Positions 1 through 9,800 of a stretch of 64,000 nucleotides of DNA are shown piece by piece. Under the pieces are notes generated by a model, which made no database searches, was not told the DNA's origin, and worked only from the letters and a program-made list of their open reading frames with translations. This DNA is from Saccharicrinis sp. UBA6048 (GTDB taxonomy: Bacteria > Bacteroidota > Bacteroidia > Bacteroidales > Marinilabiliaceae): assembly GCA_002429115.1 (NCBI GenBank), contig DIYS01000001.1, positions 1 through 64,000 of the forward strand, given 5' to 3'. Each line of letters opens with the position of its first letter. Within the stretch, counting starts at the first letter, position 1. The position numbers were made by a program, and so were the translations under genes.

Positions 1-783
1 TTTTTTGGGAGATGGTCAAATAGATATAAAAGATATTTTTTAATGGAATAGAAACATTAGTATCTTCCTTAAATTTATCTAAGTCAATTGTACCATTTAT
101 TAGATATTCTGGATTTGATTTCCATATTGTTATTTGTGGGATATTATACTTTAGAATTGTTTTAAGTTTCCCCCCCCTATTTGTCCCTGCAACTCATCTC
201 TGGTCAGAAGTTCTTGGTTTTCTAGTAAAAATGAACTTGCATTTGATTCAGTAATATTCTCCTCAATTTTATTAACTTCTTTTAAAATTCCAATTGTTCT
301 GATCTTTGCTTGTTTTCCATTAGCATCAGTACTGGTTTTTGTTGTAACAACATGCTCATAAAAAGGTAAATCCTCATTAACTACTATTTTAAAGAGAAAA
401 GATGAAGCTTCTAAATCTCTATATGTATTAAGAACAACACTTTCAAATTTTAATTTGTCTATAAGATTCTTTGTAAGTGAAAATTTCTTAGCTACTTGAT
501 CTCTCCAGAAATCAATGTGTCCAAGTTCTAAATCTATGTATAAATCAATATAATTGTATTTTTTTTCTTGTGTTTCAAGAAAGCATGATTCTTCATAATT
601 TATGGAGTCCATCCCTTCACTAATTAAACTCAATGCATCCAATATTGCACTTTTACCACTTTCATTTAACCCAACCAAGAATGTCGCACTACTAATATTT
701 GATCCTGATCCATATGATTGAAAAGGAATAACTACATCTTTAACACTACGAAAGTTTTTAATATTTACTGATTTTATTTTCAT
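1..783 (-). pseudogene. SMC/OLD-like AAA ATPase, 3' end outside window, frameshifted at G8
   Basis: The N-terminus (MKIKSVNIKNFRSVKD) and a Walker A motif GLNESGKS about 40 residues in are typical of RecF/SMC/OLD-type (AAA15) ATPases, which act in DNA repair or as the ATPase half of defence systems. The frame from the ATG at 783 (a GTG at 792 is the alternative) meets a stop at 151-153. Just before that lies a run of eight G on the minus strand (170-177). Shifting by one base there gives an open frame with plausible protein (KLKTILKYNIPQITIWKS and onward) to the window edge. The gene is therefore either truly frameshifted, phase-variable at the G tract, or miscounted in sequencing. The nuclease or other C-terminal domain is not visible, so a defence role cannot be assigned. 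Confidence 0.65.
170..177 (-). repeat. G8 homopolymer at a frameshift
   Basis: Eight consecutive C on the plus strand (G8 on the coding strand) sit exactly where the ATPase reading frame breaks. A tract of six or nine would restore the downstream frame. Such tracts are common sites of slipped-strand variation and of sequencing error. Confidence 0.8.
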
Positions 784-792
784 TACTCGCAC

Positions 793-1145
793 AAAATTTA
801 TTCAAGATAGCTGATTTTACAACTCGAAACTAATCAATCTTTCCTATTATACCAACACCTTGTATTTTGATGAATAAACAAATCAACCACGCAATCCCCT
901 TCTTTCCCTCAATACACCACATATAGCACATTTTCAAATCATAAAGCGCACCTATAGTTAAAATTTTCACTTGTCGTACTAAATAGTACATTAATCATAT
1001 ATATGCGCCTATTCGTCAATAATCCCTTTAACCGCATCCCTATATTTCATTAACTTAACAGAAGTCAAAGCAGTAGTTAAGTAAATACTATTGCCTAAAT
1101 CCGAAACACACAGTTAATTTTTTTAAACAGACAAAACCATAAAAG
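793..1145. other. intergenic, no gene seen
   Basis: This AT-rich spacer separates the minus-strand ATPase from the plus-strand small helical protein. The only structure seen is a short palindrome at 976-989 (GTACT-aaat-AGTAC), a possible operator. No convincing short ORF or RNA was seen. Confidence 0.5.
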
Positions 1146-1460
1146 ATGATGAACGAATCGAAAAAACGTGACTTTGTTACACAGATGATAGAATTATTAC
1201 AAGATGAAAAAGAAGCATTAGCTACAAAAGGATACACTGCAGATGCAAAAATTACAACGCTTTCTGAGAACAAAAAAGCTTGTGATCTGGCCGAATTACA
1301 ACAGCAGAAAGCTCAGGCTGCTGCTAAAGACGCAACAAAAGAGGCCAATGATAAATTAGATATTGCCTATAAAGAGGCATCCAATACTGCTGATATTATT
1401 TCGGGTATACTGGGCAAAGACAGTGAGATTGTTAAGAAGATGCGAAAGTTCCGTAATTAA
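1146..1460 (+). CDS. small helical hypothetical protein next to 21-nt array A
   Basis: This 104-residue protein has no signal peptide or membrane segment. It is rich in Ala, Lys, Glu and Gln, and residues about 10-85 look like one or two long amphipathic helices (coiled coil). I do not recognise the family. It begins MMNESKKRD, so the ATG could be the first or second Met codon. An intrinsic terminator follows at 1471-1503, and array A, with an exact 21-nt period, starts about 130 bases after the stop. Two other genes here (30884-31531 and 61404-61865) are also small, helical, cytosolic and unrecognised, and also lie beside 21-nt arrays. A shared role is inferred from this arrangement only; there is no clear sequence similarity among the three proteins. 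Confidence 0.75.
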   Translation: MMNESKKRDFVTQMIELLQDEKEALATKGYTADAKITTLSENKKACDLAELQQQKAQAAAKDATKEANDKLDIAYKEASNTADIISGILGKDSEIVKKMRKFRN

Positions 1461-1470
1461 ATAAAGAGAG

Positions 1471-1503
1471 TAAGCACTGAGTTTCGGCAGTGCTTATTTT
1501 TTT
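1471..1503 (+). terminator. intrinsic terminator
   Basis: Stem TAAGCACTG (1471-1479) pairs with CAGTGCTTA (1488-1496) and is followed by a T run. It lies 10 bases after the preceding stop codon, so array A is outside that transcript unless there is read-through. Confidence 0.85.
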
Positions 1504-1589
1504 GAATGACTACATTCCTTTAAACGTTTTAAATGCTTTAGACAAATCTTTTACATACGTTGATTCTACACTAAAAACATAGCCTTAAA

Positions 1590-1925
1590 GCATGATCGCC
1601 GCACAACTATTAGCAATGGAATGGTCGTTCTTCTATAGAGCCGCAAGCTCCGGCGACACCGAATAAGTTTCCGGCACAATCGCCGAATTATTCTTCCCTT
1701 CAGCCGCACTATTATTCCATATGGAATAATGATTATTCGCAAGCGCCGCAAGCCTCGGCGATGTGGAATAGTCTTTCGGCGTTAGTGCCGCAAGACAATT
1801 CTGAATAGCCGCAGAACAATTCCATAGCGAAGAATCATCATTCGCTATTGCTTTTTTAATCGAAGCGACACAATATATTCTATTGCATAAGGCAAGAGGC
1901 CTTGTTGAAGGCGACGTTGCGAGAC
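1590..1925. repeat. array A: degenerate tandem repeat, exact 21-nt period
   Basis: The word GCCGCA or GCCGAA occurs at 1598, 1640, 1682, 1703, 1745, 1787 and 1808, all exact multiples of 21 apart. Between these lie units rich in ATTCC, GGAAT and GAATAATTC words, many of them reverse complements of each other. Read on the minus strand, the units translate into 7-residue blocks (YSTSPRL, AALANNH, YSIWNNS, AAEGKNN, YSVSPEL) with no indel for about 14 units. Unit sequences differ strongly while the register is kept. About 16 units are present, and the outer edges are vague. Confidence 0.8.
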
Positions 1926-1992
1926 ACAACGCCTAACGCATATATCAATTGTTCCGATGTGGAATCTTCTTGGCTTGTTTATTTCAAATAAG

Positions 1993-2397
1993 TTAACTTA
2001 AGCCTTTTAGTTTTTCCACCATTTTCAGGCCTTCTTCCAATGAGGCCACAATGATACGGTATGAATCGTGATTCGCTTCTTTCGCTGCATCCTGCAGACC
2101 CAGTCGTTGCAGTGGATCAGGCACAATCTGAACCGAGCGTACCAGGTTATGTGTATTGGAATAGTGCATCCCAAAGCTCATTAGTTCTTTCACTTTTGCA
2201 TCAACTGGCTTAAACTCTGGAGCCAATTCAATTAACGAATAAAAAGGTATGCCCTTGAAACCATCAACAGCCTTAGCGTATTGCTCTTTAAAGCTATCAC
2301 CAATAGTTTCTGCAACCTGGTTGTTCCAGCGGTTCTTAAGTTTTAAATAAAGAATGTCGTTTTTCGTCTGTAGTTTAAAGTAGTCGGTTGTGTCCAT
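1993..2397 (-). CDS. hypothetical protein, possibly STAS/SpoIIAA-like
   Basis: This is a cytosolic protein of 134 residues from the ATG at 2397 (MDTTDYFKLQ); an in-frame ATG at 2409 would add four residues. A perfect TAnnTTTG box at 2418-2425 on the minus strand places the transcription start close to 2409, so 2397 is preferred. The alternation of a short beta-rich start (YFKLQTKNDILYLKLKNRW), helices and a late strand (YRIIVASLEEGLKMVEKL) resembles small STAS/SpoIIAA-like Bacteroidota proteins, but this is a fold impression only. Its function is unknown. The gene stands alone. Confidence 0.7.
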   Translation of the reverse strand: MDTTDYFKLQTKNDILYLKLKNRWNNQVAETIGDSFKEQYAKAVDGFKGIPFYSLIELAPEFKPVDAKVKELMSFGMHYSNTHNLVRSVQIVPDPLQRLGLQDAAKEANHDSYRIIVASLEEGLKMVEKLKGLS

Positions 2398-2417
2398 AGT
2401 TCTGATCATTAAAGCAA

Positions 2418-2425
2418 CAAAAATA
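2418..2425 (-). promoter_or_regulatory. Bacteroidota -7 box
   Basis: On the minus strand this reads TATTTTTG, a full match to TAnnTTTG, about 9 bases before the first ATG of the hypothetical protein gene. No clear -33 TTTG was found at the usual distance. Confidence 0.45.
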
Positions 2426-2592
2426 CTTCAATAGCAATAATTGTGATTTCCTTCCATCAACGCTTATCAGCCGTTCGTCAATAAAGTACTGCATCAGTTG
2501 TAAAATATGATAATGGTAATTATAGCGATGTGTTAGGTAAAGCTGCATATGAATTTTCTATGAAGAGCATCGGCCACGTATTGTATATTTAA

Positions 2593-2621
2593 TAAAAAAG
2601 GCCTCTCAAATGAGAAGCCTT
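2593..2621 (-). terminator. intrinsic terminator of the CoA-transferase gene
   Basis: On the minus strand, AAGGC-x-TCTCA and TGAGA-x-GCCTT form a hairpin with a two-base loop, followed by a T run (the A run at 2593-2599). It lies 65 bases after the CoA-transferase stop. Confidence 0.8.
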
Positions 2622-2685
2622 CTATTATATTTCATTCCATAGTCAATCAAACATGTGTCCATTGACTAATGACTAAAGATCGATC

Positions 2686-3993
2686 TTAGATATTTGCATT
2701 CACATAGTGAAAGTGTGAACCGAAGCGCTCAAAGGCTGCTTTATCCAGCATTTCCTGGTGATCAGGGTGAGCTACTGAAGTAATCAATTTAGCACGCTCC
2801 TGCATTGTTTTACCATACAGGTTAACCGCACCATGCTCAGTTACAAACCAATGCATATTCGCACGTGTTGTTACTACACCAGATCCTTCCAATAGAGTTG
2901 GTGAAATCTTAGATAAGCCTTTAGCAGTAACCGATGGCATCGCAATAATTGGCAAACCACCTTTTGAGTAACCTGCTCCACGAATAAAGTCAATCTGACC
3001 ACCTACACCAGAATAATGTGTTGTTCCGATTGAATCGGCACAGATCTGACCAGTAATATCAATAGCCAACGCTGAGTTAATTGCTGTTACTTTATCGTTC
3101 TGACGAATTACATTTACACTGTTGGTGTGACGTACATCCATCATCGCTACCATTGGGTTATCATCGATAAAATCATACAGCTTTTGCGATCCCATTAAGA
3201 AAGACGCTACCATCTTACCCGGATCAATTTGTTTGCGACGACCGTTTACAACGCCTTTTTCTACCAAAGGAAGAATACCATCGGCAAACATTTCGGTATG
3301 CACACCTAAGTCTTTGTGGTTACCAAGCTGTGCTAACACCGCATTAGGAATACCACCAATACCCATCTGAAGACATGCACCATCCTCGATCAATTCGGCT
3401 ACATTCTTACCAATGGCAATATCCGTTTCAGTCAAAGCACCTGTATCATGTGAGTAAAGTGGGCTATTGTCTTCTACAAAATAATCTATTTCACTCATTG
3501 GAATAATTGCATCACCCCATGCACGCGGCACATTCGGGTTAACCAATGCAATAACCACATCGGCGCACTCAACCGCTGAAAGCGTTGCATCTACTGAAGT
3601 ACCTAAAGAAACATAACCATGCTTGTCAGGAGTAGAGCACATAATCATCGCCACGTTCACCTTTAAAACACCTTCGCGAATCAACTTCTGTGTTTCGCTC
3701 AGAAATACAGGAATGTAATCTGCGTAACCGGCCTGAGTTTGTTTACGTAAGTTACCGCCAACAAAAAACTGCTCAGAAACAAAGATGCCTTCGAATTCAG
3801 GGTTGGCATAGTCAACTGTACCTTCTACGTGGATATGCTGAATCTTAACATCGTAAAATTCCTTGTTGCGCCCACGCTCAACCATCGCTTTAATAAGTTT
3901 ATGAGGCGTAACAGCCACACTACTTAAATGAACACGATCACCCGTCTTAATAACTTTTACAGCTTCTTCAGCCGATATCGCTTTATAACTCAT
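2686..3993 (-). CDS. acetyl-CoA hydrolase/CoA-transferase family protein
   Basis: This 435-residue protein has the usual length of the acetate/4-hydroxybutyrate CoA-transferase family. These enzymes move CoA between acyl-CoA and a short carboxylic acid such as acetate, succinate or butyrate. The GIGGIPNAV motif (about 211-219) and Glu234 in HTEMFADG match the family's glycine-rich loop and active-site glutamate, which forms the glutamyl-CoA thioester. The C-terminal domain has the GGQIDFIRGA and MHWFVTEHG motifs. It is cytosolic and monocistronic, with a TAnnTTTG box upstream and a terminator downstream. A role in fermentation-linked acyl-CoA exchange is likely; the exact substrate cannot be read from sequence. 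Confidence 0.92.
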   Translation of the reverse strand: MSYKAISAEEAVKVIKTGDRVHLSSVAVTPHKLIKAMVERGRNKEFYDVKIQHIHVEGTVDYANPEFEGIFVSEQFFVGGNLRKQTQAGYADYIPVFLSETQKLIREGVLKVNVAMIMCSTPDKHGYVSLGTSVDATLSAVECADVVIALVNPNVPRAWGDAIIPMSEIDYFVEDNSPLYSHDTGALTETDIAIGKNVAELIEDGACLQMGIGGIPNAVLAQLGNHKDLGVHTEMFADGILPLVEKGVVNGRRKQIDPGKMVASFLMGSQKLYDFIDDNPMVAMMDVRHTNSVNVIRQNDKVTAINSALAIDITGQICADSIGTTHYSGVGGQIDFIRGAGYSKGGLPIIAMPSVTAKGLSKISPTLLEGSGVVTTRANMHWFVTEHGAVNLYGKTMQERAKLITSVAHPDHQEMLDKAAFERFGSHFHYVNANI

Positions 3994-4034
3994 GACTTTA
4001 TTATTTATAGATATTTTTCTTTATTCAGAGGCTG

Positions 4035-4042
4035 CAAATTTA
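4035..4042 (-). promoter_or_regulatory. -7 box for the CoA-transferase gene
   Basis: On the minus strand this reads TAAATTTG (TAnnTTTG), about 42 bases before the CoA-transferase ATG. No good -33 TTTG was found at 19-21 bases. Confidence 0.45.
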
Positions 4043-4209
4043 GAAAAATTAAGATGTAAGTTGAGGCTAATTAATAAATATTAAGAAGAAAGATTGTATT
4101 TAAAACAAATGACTTAAGTTATTTTAACCTTTAGCGATTAACAAGCCCATCAAAGTGTTTGTGGTTTAATTTTTGTAAGTTATTGCCTGAACCCCAAACA
4201 CGTATAATT

Positions 4210-4620
4210 ATGAAATATTTTCTTTATATCAGCGTCTTGTTTTTTATAGTGGCCTGTCAATCTCAGAAATCGGTCAGCTCATCCGATTTACCCACACAGG
4301 AATTGACGGTTGAAAGCACCGACTCTACCGAGTATGACTTAATTGTATTTGATCCTGAGTTTGAAACTTTTCTGGTATCGCAGCCCTATCCGAAAAATTA
4401 CTATTCTGATTCCTATTATCGAAACTGGAATAATTTGTACTGTATTGAATGGAATATCCGACACAGCAATCCTTTCCGCTACGGTGATTTTTATGAAACG
4501 CAAATCGATTATGATCCAATGATTGATTATGGCATTGATTTCAACTTTAAGCTATACCAGTATTTCCAGTTTATTGAGAAAGAATATGGGATCAGGTTAA
4601 TCAGAAGGCGAGGTAATTAA
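4210..4620 (+). CDS. small lipoprotein, function unknown
   Basis: The ATG at 4210 gives MKYFLYISVLFFIVAC, a short hydrophobic leader ending in a lipobox (FIVAC), so the 136-residue product should be a membrane-anchored lipoprotein. An upstream in-frame start would put 17 residues before the leader and is rejected. The mature part is rich in Tyr, Asp and Asn (YYSDSYYRNWNN) and ends in a basic tail. No known domain is recognised. The stop codon overlaps that of the convergent transporter gene by three bases. Confidence 0.75.
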   Translation: MKYFLYISVLFFIVACQSQKSVSSSDLPTQELTVESTDSTEYDLIVFDPEFETFLVSQPYPKNYYSDSYYRNWNNLYCIEWNIRHSNPFRYGDFYETQIDYDPMIDYGIDFNFKLYQYFQFIEKEYGIRLIRRRGN

Positions 4621-5516
4621 TCTTGTTTCTTATTTGGCATACCAACCGCCAGGATGGTCCCGATGATAACCAACAAGGCTCCCAAATAGGCTAAGGTGGA
4701 TACAGGCGGGATTTCGAACCAATTAACATTCAGCATAAGCATTACTTCCAGCACAATGAATGTAATAACCGGATTCATTATAATGACAATGCTTATTTTA
4801 TTAGCTTCGGTATATTTAAAAGCTGCCGATAGCGTGCCATAAGCCACTACGGTGTTTAATCCCAGTGCGACCATTAATAGCCATACCCACCAAGGATAAG
4901 CCTGCAAAAATAACTGAAAATTAACCGTTGGTAAAAAGAGAATAATTGGCAACCCGAATATGATCAGGTTGATTTGCTGTGGGTGGTACTTAAGCACAAG
5001 CTTTTTATTTACAAAGGCATAACCCGCCCAGCTGGCGGCAGCACCCAGCGTCCATAAAGCACCTACTCGCAATGCGCTTTGTTCAAACTCAAGATTATTT
5101 ATCTGATTAAAATAGAAAACAAAAAAACCGATGGTTGCGATGGCAAAGCCTGAGGCGCGCAATATGGTAATCCGTTCTTTGAAAACGGTAAAGCCAATAA
5201 TTCCCAGTATTACCGGCCCTGTCTGTATCATAATTTGAGTTGCAGCAGGCCCCGCGTAATTAATTCCCTGCATATAACCAATATAGTTACCAGCCAGTAA
5301 CACGGCACCTACAATCATCAATAAAGGTGGACGCTTGTATACACTCAACAACGAAGGCTGTGCAAAAGCATAATAGGCAACAAGAACGACGGTAGCGACT
5401 GCGAACCTAAACCACACAATGGTGTAAGGATCAAAGTAATTAAGTGCCACTTTAAGTGCTATGGCCAAAATCCCCCAAAGAAATGCAGTTGTTGCAGCTA
5501 ATAATATCCCCTTCAT
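4617..5516 (-). CDS. EamA/DMT-family transporter
   Basis: This 299-residue membrane protein has about ten hydrophobic segments arranged as two five-helix halves, as in the drug/metabolite transporter (RhaT/EamA) family. It would move metabolites, often amino acids or other small molecules, across the inner membrane. The start MKGILLAATTAFLWGILAI is typical of EamA proteins, and a short basic tail (MPNKKQD) ends it. The gene is monocistronic and convergent with the lipoprotein gene. The substrate cannot be predicted. Confidence 0.9.
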   Translation of the reverse strand: MKGILLAATTAFLWGILAIALKVALNYFDPYTIVWFRFAVATVVLVAYYAFAQPSLLSVYKRPPLLMIVGAVLLAGNYIGYMQGINYAGPAATQIMIQTGPVILGIIGFTVFKERITILRASGFAIATIGFFVFYFNQINNLEFEQSALRVGALWTLGAAASWAGYAFVNKKLVLKYHPQQINLIIFGLPIILFLPTVNFQLFLQAYPWWVWLLMVALGLNTVVAYGTLSAAFKYTEANKISIVIIMNPVITFIVLEVMLMLNVNWFEIPPVSTLAYLGALLVIIGTILAVGMPNKKQD

Positions 5517-5888
5517 ATTTTATCGATAATGAATAATGCGACCTTTCTATCAAAGTGGAAACATATTCAATAAATTACTTTTAAACAATGATTTCCTCTT
5601 AGGCAATCAAAATTTTACTTAAGCAATAACATCAAACATTTAGCTTGGTTCATTTGATATCAATATTCGATAACACATGGCCAATTTAAATATGATTCTT
5701 CTCAAAATATTCCCACAATTAATAGTTATTGGTCAACTAATTATTTCTAAAATCAGTTATATTTGTTTCAGTGAATACAATTAAAATAAAACAACAGTGT
5801 ATATTGCTTGTCACGATTAATTGTAAAACACTATAATGCATATGATTATACGTCTGAAAGAGAAAATACAAAACCAAAATTATCAAAC
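5517..5888. other. divergent intergenic region
   Basis: This very AT-rich region lies between the minus-strand transporter and the plus-strand lipoprotein. Apart from the -7 box at 5758-5765, I see no gene, RNA or repeat. Confidence 0.5.
5758..5765 (+). promoter_or_regulatory. -7 box upstream of the lipoprotein gene
   Basis: TATATTTG matches TAnnTTTG fully. It would give a 5' leader of about 120 bases before the ATG at 5889. The -33 element is not obvious. Confidence 0.4.
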
Positions 5889-6701
5889 ATGAAAAGCACT
5901 ATTCGCATAGCCTCATTAGTTATTGCAGCAACTGTATTGTTGGTAGCATGCAATAGCAAGAAAGCTAAACAGAACAAAGCCCATGAGATTAAAAAGGAGA
6001 ATGTTGAAAAAGAGGTAAGAGAGTTTGTTTACCCACTGCCTACTTCTTATGAAGTGACTGAAATGCTAAATCGTATTGAAGCTGCTTACATTCTATCTTT
6101 ATCTAATCAGGCTGATAATGTTGATCGTTACTTAACTGAAAAATCACAAGCCATTAACCTTGGTATTTACAGTGCCGATTTAAGTTATGCCAGTACTTAT
6201 CATCAACAGCAGGAAACCTTAGATTTTATGAATGCATCTAAGAAGCTGATTGACAAACTGGAAATTTCTCAGGCACTGGATAAGCAATTACTTGAGTCAA
6301 TCGAGAATAACCTGAACAACAAAGATGAACTAGTAAAGATTGTCACAAACTCATTCTATAATACTTATGAGTATCTGAATAAGAATGATCGTGCTTCGGT
6401 ATCTCTGCTTGTTATTGCCGGTAGCTGGGTAGAAGCATTGTATATTGCCTGCCATATTTCTGAAGAAACATTCAGCAATAAGGAAATGGTTAAAATAATT
6501 ATGAACCAGAAGGAGCCATTAAATAAACTAATGTCGATGTTGGAGATGCATGCTTCTCATGAAGATGTTAATTCAACCATTGACGACTTAAAGATTCTTC
6601 AGGAGATTTATAATAGTGTTGATGCTGGTAGTATTACCATCGAACAACTTGATGCCATCGAGAAGAACGTTGCTCTGTTACGTGAAAAATACGTTTCGTA
6701 A
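5889..6701 (+). CDS. lipoprotein, all-helical, function unknown
   Basis: The ATG at 5889 gives MKSTIRIASLVIAATVLLVAC, a signal peptide with a lipobox (LLVAC). The product has 270 residues. The mature part is almost entirely helical and contains a GSWVEALYIA segment like those in other helical Bacteroidota lipoproteins. I do not recognise a named family. The gene is monocistronic, with an intrinsic terminator at 6721-6754. A longer in-frame start at 5808 would bury the signal peptide and is unlikely. Confidence 0.8.
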   Translation: MKSTIRIASLVIAATVLLVACNSKKAKQNKAHEIKKENVEKEVREFVYPLPTSYEVTEMLNRIEAAYILSLSNQADNVDRYLTEKSQAINLGIYSADLSYASTYHQQQETLDFMNASKKLIDKLEISQALDKQLLESIENNLNNKDELVKIVTNSFYNTYEYLNKNDRASVSLLVIAGSWVEALYIACHISEETFSNKEMVKIIMNQKEPLNKLMSMLEMHASHEDVNSTIDDLKILQEIYNSVDAGSITIEQLDAIEKNVALLREKYVS

Positions 6702-6720
6702 GCGCAACTTTATAGATATC

Positions 6721-6754
6721 AAAAGGGAAGCCAATAACGGTTTCCCTTTTTTTT
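6721..6754 (+). terminator. intrinsic terminator
   Basis: AAAGGGAAGCC pairs with GGTTTCCCTTT (one G-T pair) around a six-base loop, followed by eight T. Confidence 0.9.
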
Positions 6755-6884
6755 GTGCCTTTAAAAACCAACTGAATGTATGATACTAATCATCATTAGA
6801 ACTTAAATTACAAAACGGTTGTTTAGCAATCAAAACCCATTAATAAATAATTAGTATCTTTCTGACCAACCCAAATACACCAAA

Positions 6885-9800
6885 ATGAGTGAACTGTTTC
6901 TAGATGCTCTAATGCAGATTTTTGCACTTCTTACTGATCAGCAAGAAGAGCAAAAAACTGGAGATGGACAAATTGAAGTAAAAAACTTCTTACTTCGAAA
7001 CCTGAATAATGAATACACCGAACGTGCACTAGAGCGATATGAATTTTATTTAAACGATTACCACAAAGACTCTTATAGCGAGGATCAGGAAGTAAGAGAA
7101 AAGCAGACATCGCATAATATCAACCAGATTACCAGGATTTGTGAAGAGCTCAATCAGGAATTAGAGCTATCGGAAAAATACCTGCTGGTAACCAACATGC
7201 TGAACTTTATTATGCGCGATCGTAAGGTGTCGGAAGAGGAAGGCATTTTTACGGACCTGTTGGCCAAACACCTTAAGCTAGACGAAAAGGAATATGCCAA
7301 TCTACGAACTTTTGTACTTGATTACCCTCTGGAGGTTGAGGAGAAGGAGCGCCTATTGCTTATCAGCGGACAGCAAGAAAAGCCGGATGAGGACATAAAG
7401 CACATCTACAACCCCAAGCAACAGATTTTTGTATGGGTCCTCTATATTCAGGAAACTAATTTACTTTTCTTCCGCTATTCCGGAAGTCGAAACTTATACC
7501 TCAATGGTCACATCATAGAGCAAAACAAAGTCGTTGCCTTTAGTCCGGGAGCTGTTATCAGAACTTCCAGAATGCCACCTGTTTATTATGGCCGGGTAGC
7601 AGAGAACTTTATTGCAAGACCCGACCGGGCGCGTATTCTGTACAGGGCTATTGATGTATCGTACAAGTTTAATAATAACCAAACAGGTGTTCATCCGTTC
7701 AGTTTTACCGGTCGCTCAGGACAATTAGTAGCCATTATGGGTGGCAGTGGAACCGGTAAATCCACACTTCTCAATGTGCTGAATGGCAACCTGAAATATA
7801 ACAGTGGCTCCATCAGGATTAATGGTTTTGATTTGCATCAGGAATCTGAAGTTCTGACAGGTGTTATTGGTTATGTACCACAGGATGACTTGCTTAAAGA
7901 GGAATTGACCGTTTTTGAGAACTTGTATTTCAACGCTCGTTTATGTTTTAGTCATTTCGACAAAGATGAAATTACCCAACTTGTTGAAAAAGCACTGCAT
8001 GATTTTGACCTGGTAGAAGCTCGCGATTTGGTTGTAGGATCTCCATTAAATAAAATATTGAGTGGAGGACAACGTAAGCGTTTAAATATTGCTTTAGAGC
8101 TGATCAGGGAGCCGTCGGTACTGTTTGTTGATGAGCCAACATCCGGTCTCTCATCAATGGACTCTGAAAAAGTAATGCTTTTGCTCAAGAGGCAAACTTT
8201 AAAAGGCAAACTGGTTATTATAAATATCCACCAACCGAGCAGTGACCTTTATAAGCTAATTGATAAGCTCATGCTTATTGACAAAGGGGGGCGGATAATT
8301 TATAACGGCAACCCGATGGATGCCATTACCTATTTTAAAGCAAAAGCATCCCACGTTAATCCGGAAGAAAAGGAATGTTATGCCTGTGGTAATGTTCAAA
8401 CAGAACAGCCCTTACGAATTATTGAAGCACGTATGGTTAATCCGTATGGTAAATTTATTCGTCAGCGTAAAATTTCACCGGAGGAGTGGTACAAACATTA
8501 CATAGAAGAATTTGAAAATAAGTTTGAGTGGAAATCTCAGAAGCATAACAATAAGTGGGAGAAGCTACCTGATAACCTTTATAATATACCGGGCAGAGTT
8601 CAGCAATTCCTGATATACTTCATGCGCGACACCTTATCTAAAATAAAAGATAAGCAGTACATGATGATCAATATGTTGCAGGCGCCTATCCTGGCCTTGA
8701 TACTTGGTTTTTTTACGAAGTTCATCAGTGGTACGGCAGACGATCCGAATGCCTACGTTTTTGCAAAAAACGTCAATATGCCTGCCTATCTATTTATGAG
8801 CGTGGTGGTGGCTCTTTTTCTTGGTTTAATAATCAGTGCCGAAGAGATTTTTAAAGATCGGCGCCTGTTGAAGCGTGAGTCATTTCTTAATTTGAGTCGT
8901 TTGAGTTATCTCAATAGCAAGATTGTAGTGTTGTTTATTATATCAGCCATTCAAACTCTTAGCTTCGTATTAATTGGCAACTATATTCTTGAAATCAAAG
9001 GGCTCACTATGAGTTATTGGCTTATATTATTTAGCACAGCCTGTTATGCCAATATGATTGGTCTTAACATCAGTAGTGGATTGAATTCTGTGGTGGCTAT
9101 TTATGTGCTGATACCACTTATTCTGGTTCCGCAGCTCTTGTTTAGTGGCGTCATCGTAAATTTCGATAAGTTGCATCAAACCATTTCGTCAGAATTGTAT
9201 GTTCCACGTATCGGCGATATGATGACATCCAGGTGGTCATACGAAGCTTTGGCGGTCAATCAATATAAAAACAACAAGTATGAAAGCATCTTTTTCGATA
9301 TTGATCGACAGATAAGTACATCGGCCTACAACACAAACCTTCTGATTCCGAAATTGGAAGATCTTAACGAAACATGTCAATACCACTTAAATCACAATAA
9401 CAAGGAAGATTTAGATGATGTTTCGAAATTATTAATACTTGAAGTTTTAAAACTGGCAGACAGAAAAATAACTCATTATCCTATTCTGTCATATATGTTG
9501 AGTGACAATGTGCTTTATGATTCAACAACGTATAAGAATGTCAATCAGTTTTTGCAAACTGAGCTGAAGCAAAACAAAGCACTTTACAAAGAAGGAAAAA
9601 TCAAAAGAGATAGTTTATACGAAAGCTATATTTCTAAGTTAGGATCGAAGGATGAACTGCTTAAATTTAAAGACACTTACCAGAATGAGGCACTTGAAGA
9701 AGTGGTTTTAAACAAACGGGAGTTGCAGCAAATGCTGGTAACTCGGAGTGCTATCGTTCAAAAACGTCATCCTATTTTTCAGAATCCAATTTCTAATTTG

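Noticed and set aside
1633..1929. 98-codon minus-strand ORF across array A
   Set aside because: It is open because the 21-nt period is a multiple of three. The heptads have no fold-like pattern, stops break later units, and array C has no matching ORF. Treated as a repeat array.
4325..4519. 64-codon minus-strand ORF inside the small lipoprotein gene
   Set aside because: Shadow frame; the plus-strand lipoprotein with lipobox is the better reading.
8320..8505. 61-codon plus-strand ORF inside the ABC fusion gene
   Set aside because: Shadow frame inside a strongly supported gene.
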